DNA of 64,000 nt from assembly GCA_014379625.1 (NCBI GenBank), contig JACMLJ010000087.1:53349-117348 (forward strand). Reading direction: 5' to 3'. Every line of letters begins with the position of its first letter. Positions within the stretch are counted from its first letter, which is position 1. A program made the translations under genes and the position numbers. Positions 61,407 through 64,000 of the stretch are shown here, piece after piece. Under the pieces are notes generated by a model. It did no database searches. It had not been told where the DNA came from and was given only the letters and a program-made list of their open reading frames with translations. The DNA comes from Ferruginibacter sp. (GTDB lineage Bacteria; Bacteroidota; Bacteroidia; Chitinophagales; Chitinophagaceae).

Positions 61407-61425
61407 CTTTTAAAAATAATAACTG

Positions 61426-61474
61426 CATTACAATAAAGGCAACTTTCATGGGTTGCCTTTGTTGTAATTATTTT
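61426..61474 (+). terminator. Intrinsic terminator of the BNR gene
   Basis: ATTACAA and AAAGGCAAC (61426-61442) pair with GTTGCCTTT and TTGTAAT (61451-61467) around an 8-nt loop, followed by TATTTTAT. It lies 20 bp past the stop codon. Confidence 0.82.
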
Positions 61475-61553
61475 ATCGCCTTCCGCCCGGTTGAGTTGGC
61501 TGCCTTTAGGTGTGTAGCAATGACTGCTGTTACTGACACCATTATATTAAACC

Positions 61554-62105
61554 TTAAGGATTTTCTGCGGTTACATCCTGCGCGAGCCTGGCATCATCCG
61601 GGGTTTTTTCAAGATCCCTGTCCAGCGTATACAGAGCATCACTGTTGATCTTCTCCCCGCCCGCAATTTTTATCTTATCCAATAAATTTAAAGCCAGGGT
61701 TTCTTCTTCCGTTTGTTCTTTTACAAACCATTGCATAAAGTTCCAGGTGGCCCAATCTTCTTCGGTAAGACTCATTTTTACCAATTTATAAACCGCTTTC
61801 GTGTTATCTACTTCATGTTCAAATACTTTTTCAAAACAGTGGTGAACGTTTTCGGGATCCTTGGGCGGGGCGGGGATGGCCGTCACTTTTACGATAGCCC
61901 CCCTCTTTAAAATATACTCCAGTATTTTCATCATATGGTTCCGTTCTTCATGGGCGTGCCTGAAAAGAAAATTAGCAATGCCACCAAATCCCTGGCTGTC
62001 GGCCCATGCGGCATAAGATAAATAGATTTGAGCGGCATGCGCTTCTTTGGTCATCTGCTCATTCAATGCAGAAGCGAGCGTTTGGGAAAGTCTGTTTGTA
62101 TCCAT
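61554..62105 (-). CDS. ftnA: Ferritin (non-haem)
   Basis: A 183-residue bacterial ferritin. The ferroxidase-centre residues are visible in NEQMTKEAHAAQIYLSYAAW (first Glu), HAHEERNHMMKIL (Glu and His), VDNTKAVYKLV and KEQTEEETLA (Glu/Gln). It oxidises Fe(II) and stores the mineral in a 24-subunit shell. The C-terminus has a short extension (TAENP). Two copies of AGTTTTTAGAA lie upstream (62177 and 62257) and could be regulatory. Confidence 0.95.
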   Translation of the reverse strand: MDTNRLSQTLASALNEQMTKEAHAAQIYLSYAAWADSQGFGGIANFLFRHAHEERNHMMKILEYILKRGAIVKVTAIPAPPKDPENVHHCFEKVFEHEVDNTKAVYKLVKMSLTEEDWATWNFMQWFVKEQTEEETLALNLLDKIKIAGGEKINSDALYTLDRDLEKTPDDARLAQDVTAENP

Positions 62106-62382
62106 TGGTTAATTTTTTTTTCGTGGTTTACTTTTAAAATGAACACGGGTACTGTATACCTCATTTCAATAAAAATAGTTTTTAGAAAGCAGCGGCAATT
62201 ATTGTATGAACGGAATTTTTTAATAAAGGCTAAGAAAAAAGTATTTTGTAAGGTACAGTTTTTAGAACATTAGTTTTTGAAGTAATCGTTTTTTTTGAAA
62301 AAATAGTTATTGTCGCAAAGGCTTTCAGCGTTTTCCTGCAAATACTAAATAAACTAAAAAAGTATAAAACACCCACCAGGTA
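62106..62382. other. Ferritin upstream region with 11-bp direct repeats
   Basis: AGTTTTTAGAA occurs at 62177-62187 and 62257-62267, exactly 80 bp apart, with a partial copy (AGTTTTTGAA) near 62272. No ORF is supported. The minus-strand ferritin transcript starts here. Confidence 0.35.
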
Positions 62383-63498
62383 TTATTTTGCAACTATGCC
62401 CGGTAGCAGGTATGCTTTTAGCGTGGCAAAAGGAACCAGCAAATTTATTTCACCATCGGCAAAGGACTTGATTGCATAGGGCGCATACATAAAACCAATG
62501 CCATCACCGGTTAGGTAAAAGTTTTGATTGGGAGAAATTTTCCTGACCAAAAAACCATTTTGGTCAAGCGGTTTATTATTTTTTATATTGTATTGTTGCC
62601 TGGCAACCTGGTCCAAAACCATCGGTAATAATTGTATACCTGCTGCATTTACCACATCCGACAATTTTAATTTCTTCCCGGTTTGCTTGTTAAATGTAGT
62701 GAGAGAAGTAGCAAAACTTCCATGGGCGCCGCCGGTATAACCCGCATTATATTGGGCGATCGTGATATGTTTTTCGTTTTCATACATCACCAGTACCCGG
62801 ACCTCTTCCTGCAAGGTTAATGATAAACCTAAATCAGCCGCTTCTTTAGGGGAGAGCTTTCCATTTTCTTTTTTCCATACACTGACATACCTGTTTTTTT
62901 CATCGATCAGCCATCCGCCAATTTCCGCAACAGGGGTTTTTATGTCAAACATTTGCCGGATTTCATTTTTATATACCTCATCTGTTTTGTTGTTGTTTAC
63001 CGGCCATATGGAAGAAGCAATATAACTGCATTCTGAGTGATTATTAAACTGCGGAGATAGCTTTGCAAAGCCCTCTGTGTAGTAGTAATTAAACGGTGTA
63101 TAGGTATCATCAATACTGGCCCGCAATTCAAATGAAGCCTGCTTTGCGGTACCATTATCTTTTGAGATTTCACAGATCCCGTTAAAACTATCGTTGTTCA
63201 ATACGCCGGAAAGTACGATGCTCATCGGGCCGCTACCTGCACTTATAACAAGACTGTCTGTTTGTATTGAGGGCGTATTGTAGTAGAGTTGCATGGGCCA
63301 TTGGTGTTGAAGAAACCAAATGTAACCGCTGTAATTTTTTGCTGATTTATGTAGGTGAAGCGTGGCTGTAAAATTTCCGATGGGGCCAGTAAATACCTTG
63401 TACCATCCATCGAGGGATTGTGCGGTTGCGATAGATGTTGAAAGGGATAATAATAGTAAGGCGGTAAGCACATTTTTTTGTAAAGCTTTTATTTGCAT
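62383..63498 (-). CDS. DUF3298 (RsiV-like) domain secreted protein
   Basis: A 371-residue exported protein with a signal peptide (about residues 1-26). The C-terminal half matches DUF3298: YNAGYTGGAHGSFATSLTTFNKQTGKKLKLSDV and GIGFMYAPYAIKSFADGEINLLVPF. The domain is the lysozyme-binding part of the RsiV anti-sigma factor, but here there is no sigma gene adjacent and no cytosolic domain, so an envelope protein of unknown role is more likely. The N-terminal part is beta-rich and unrecognised. Confidence 0.85.
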   Translation of the reverse strand: MQIKALQKNVLTALLLLSLSTSIATAQSLDGWYKVFTGPIGNFTATLHLHKSAKNYSGYIWFLQHQWPMQLYYNTPSIQTDSLVISAGSGPMSIVLSGVLNNDSFNGICEISKDNGTAKQASFELRASIDDTYTPFNYYYTEGFAKLSPQFNNHSECSYIASSIWPVNNNKTDEVYKNEIRQMFDIKTPVAEIGGWLIDEKNRYVSVWKKENGKLSPKEAADLGLSLTLQEEVRVLVMYENEKHITIAQYNAGYTGGAHGSFATSLTTFNKQTGKKLKLSDVVNAAGIQLLPMVLDQVARQQYNIKNNKPLDQNGFLVRKISPNQNFYLTGDGIGFMYAPYAIKSFADGEINLLVPFATLKAYLLPGIVAK

Positions 63499-63648
63499 GG
63501 TGAAGATTTTTTTAAGTATGAACGCACTATAAGCTACCCGGAAAAGCCTTTTAAGTTAGCCCGCGGATATTTTTATGGCATGCGTTAAAAAATTATCTTC
63601 TAAAGCTTCAAGTAAGGCAATATTTAATCTAATATACAAACCGGTTCA

Positions 63649-64000
63649 TCAATCTGCAATAGCCTGGTAAGTAAGTGACCTAAATTTTTCTACAACATCA
63701 CCATGATTACCACCTTGTAACTGGCGGTAAAAAAGCAGTATCATTTTTTCTTTGGGGTCTACCCAATAGGAAGTAGCGAAAGCGCCACCCCAGCTAAAAG
63801 TGCCTGCCTGTGCAGGTGTGCGGGCGCTGCCTCTTTCTGTTACCACTTGGAAGCCCAGCCCGAATTTATCAACACCCAGGTTCAGTTCACCGATCTGGTT
63901 CATCGTCATCATCCTTACACTGTTCCTGCCAAGCAACTGCTTTCCATTATATTTTCCGTCATTCAATAACATTTGTAGAAATACTGCGTAGTCGTAAATG
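63649..64000 (-). CDS. Beta-lactamase family serine hydrolase (C-terminal part)
   Basis: The frame is open to the right edge of the window, so only the last 117 residues are present. DYAVFLQMLLNDGKYNGKQLLGRNSV and GLGFQV followed by GTFSWGGAFATSYWVDPKEKMILLFYRQ are typical of the C-terminal region of class C beta-lactamase/penicillin-binding-protein-like hydrolases (the FxWGGAxGT element corresponds to the KTG-region motif). The catalytic SxxK lies outside the window. The substrate, beta-lactam or peptide/ester, cannot be stated. Confidence 0.9.
   Translation of the reverse strand, partial: IYDYAVFLQMLLNDGKYNGKQLLGRNSVRMMTMNQIGELNLGVDKFGLGFQVVTERGSARTPAQAGTFSWGGAFATSYWVDPKEKMILLFYRQLQGGNHGDVVEKFRSLTYQAIAD

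Overview
The window reads as a chromosomal stretch from a Bacteroidota bacterium, most likely a Chitinophagaceae-type member of the Chitinophagales. The evidence is moderate A+T richness, very few Shine-Dalgarno sequences, promoters of the TTG-N17-23-TAnnTTTG type, and many families typical of this phylum: OMP_b-brl_3 barrel with a CarboxypepD_reg-like domain, DUF5606, DUF4197, DUF5916, DUF2911, DUF6265, TIGR02757, the VGIGTTxPNxSAxLDL surface-protein signature, and a coaX/outer-membrane protein/lptC cluster. The genus call is inference. There is no rRNA, no tRNA that I could see, no integrase, no intact transposase and no CRISPR array.

Layout. 1-8.6 kb: 3' part of a BNR/sortilin-like secreted protein, a DsbA-like oxidoreductase, a run of small minus-strand genes (DUF6265, TfoX-N, DUF1801, two VOC proteins, DUF1761), a LytS/LytTR two-component pair and a secreted surface protein. 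8.6-15 kb: an outer-membrane protein, then a minus-strand envelope module: a 959-residue OMP barrel, an ECF sigma factor, a small single-pass membrane protein, a membrane-anchored CpxP/CnrX-like sensor and a Spy-like periplasmic protein, closed by a terminator. 15-28 kb: pfkB-type kinase, DUF5606, oligoendopeptidase, prfA, a decayed gene region, tatC, rpiB, a frameshifted membrane-protein gene, a deoxyhypusine-synthase-like protein, an M28 peptidase and a PepSY-like protein.

28-42 kb: housekeeping and metabolism (acpH, DUF2911, asnB, a Cys/Met-metabolism PLP enzyme, TIGR02757, fatty-acid hydroxylase, FAA hydrolase with flavin reductase, Uma2, patatin, DUF4197, lysS, DPP-IV-like peptidase). 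42.5 kb holds 19 in-register heptanucleotide repeats. 42.7-51.9 kb: DUF5916 protein, HSDL2-like SDR, OsmC, ArsC/Spx-like protein, lptC, OMP, coaX, Lon-substrate-binding-domain protein and meaB. 52 kb: a decayed gene. 53.5-55.8 kb: a three-gene MarR redox cluster with matching palindromes before each gene. 56-64 kb: ruvB, a LolA-like protein, a full-length paralogue of the first gene, ferritin, a DUF3298 protein and a truncated beta-lactamase-family gene.

The most interesting points are: (a) the sigma/anti-sigma/sensor set with the domain order of CnrH-CnrY-CnrX coupled to a barrel protein; (b) the MarR regulon visible from sequence alone, with three palindromes 25-46 bp before three start codons; (c) a family of heptad repeats, one long array and two short ones abutting start codons; (d) a deoxyhypusine-synthase homologue whose catalytic lysine is not where the eukaryotic enzyme has it; (e) LytTR-type half-sites at 1.55 kb. 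I did not find a complete unknown defence or mobile system.
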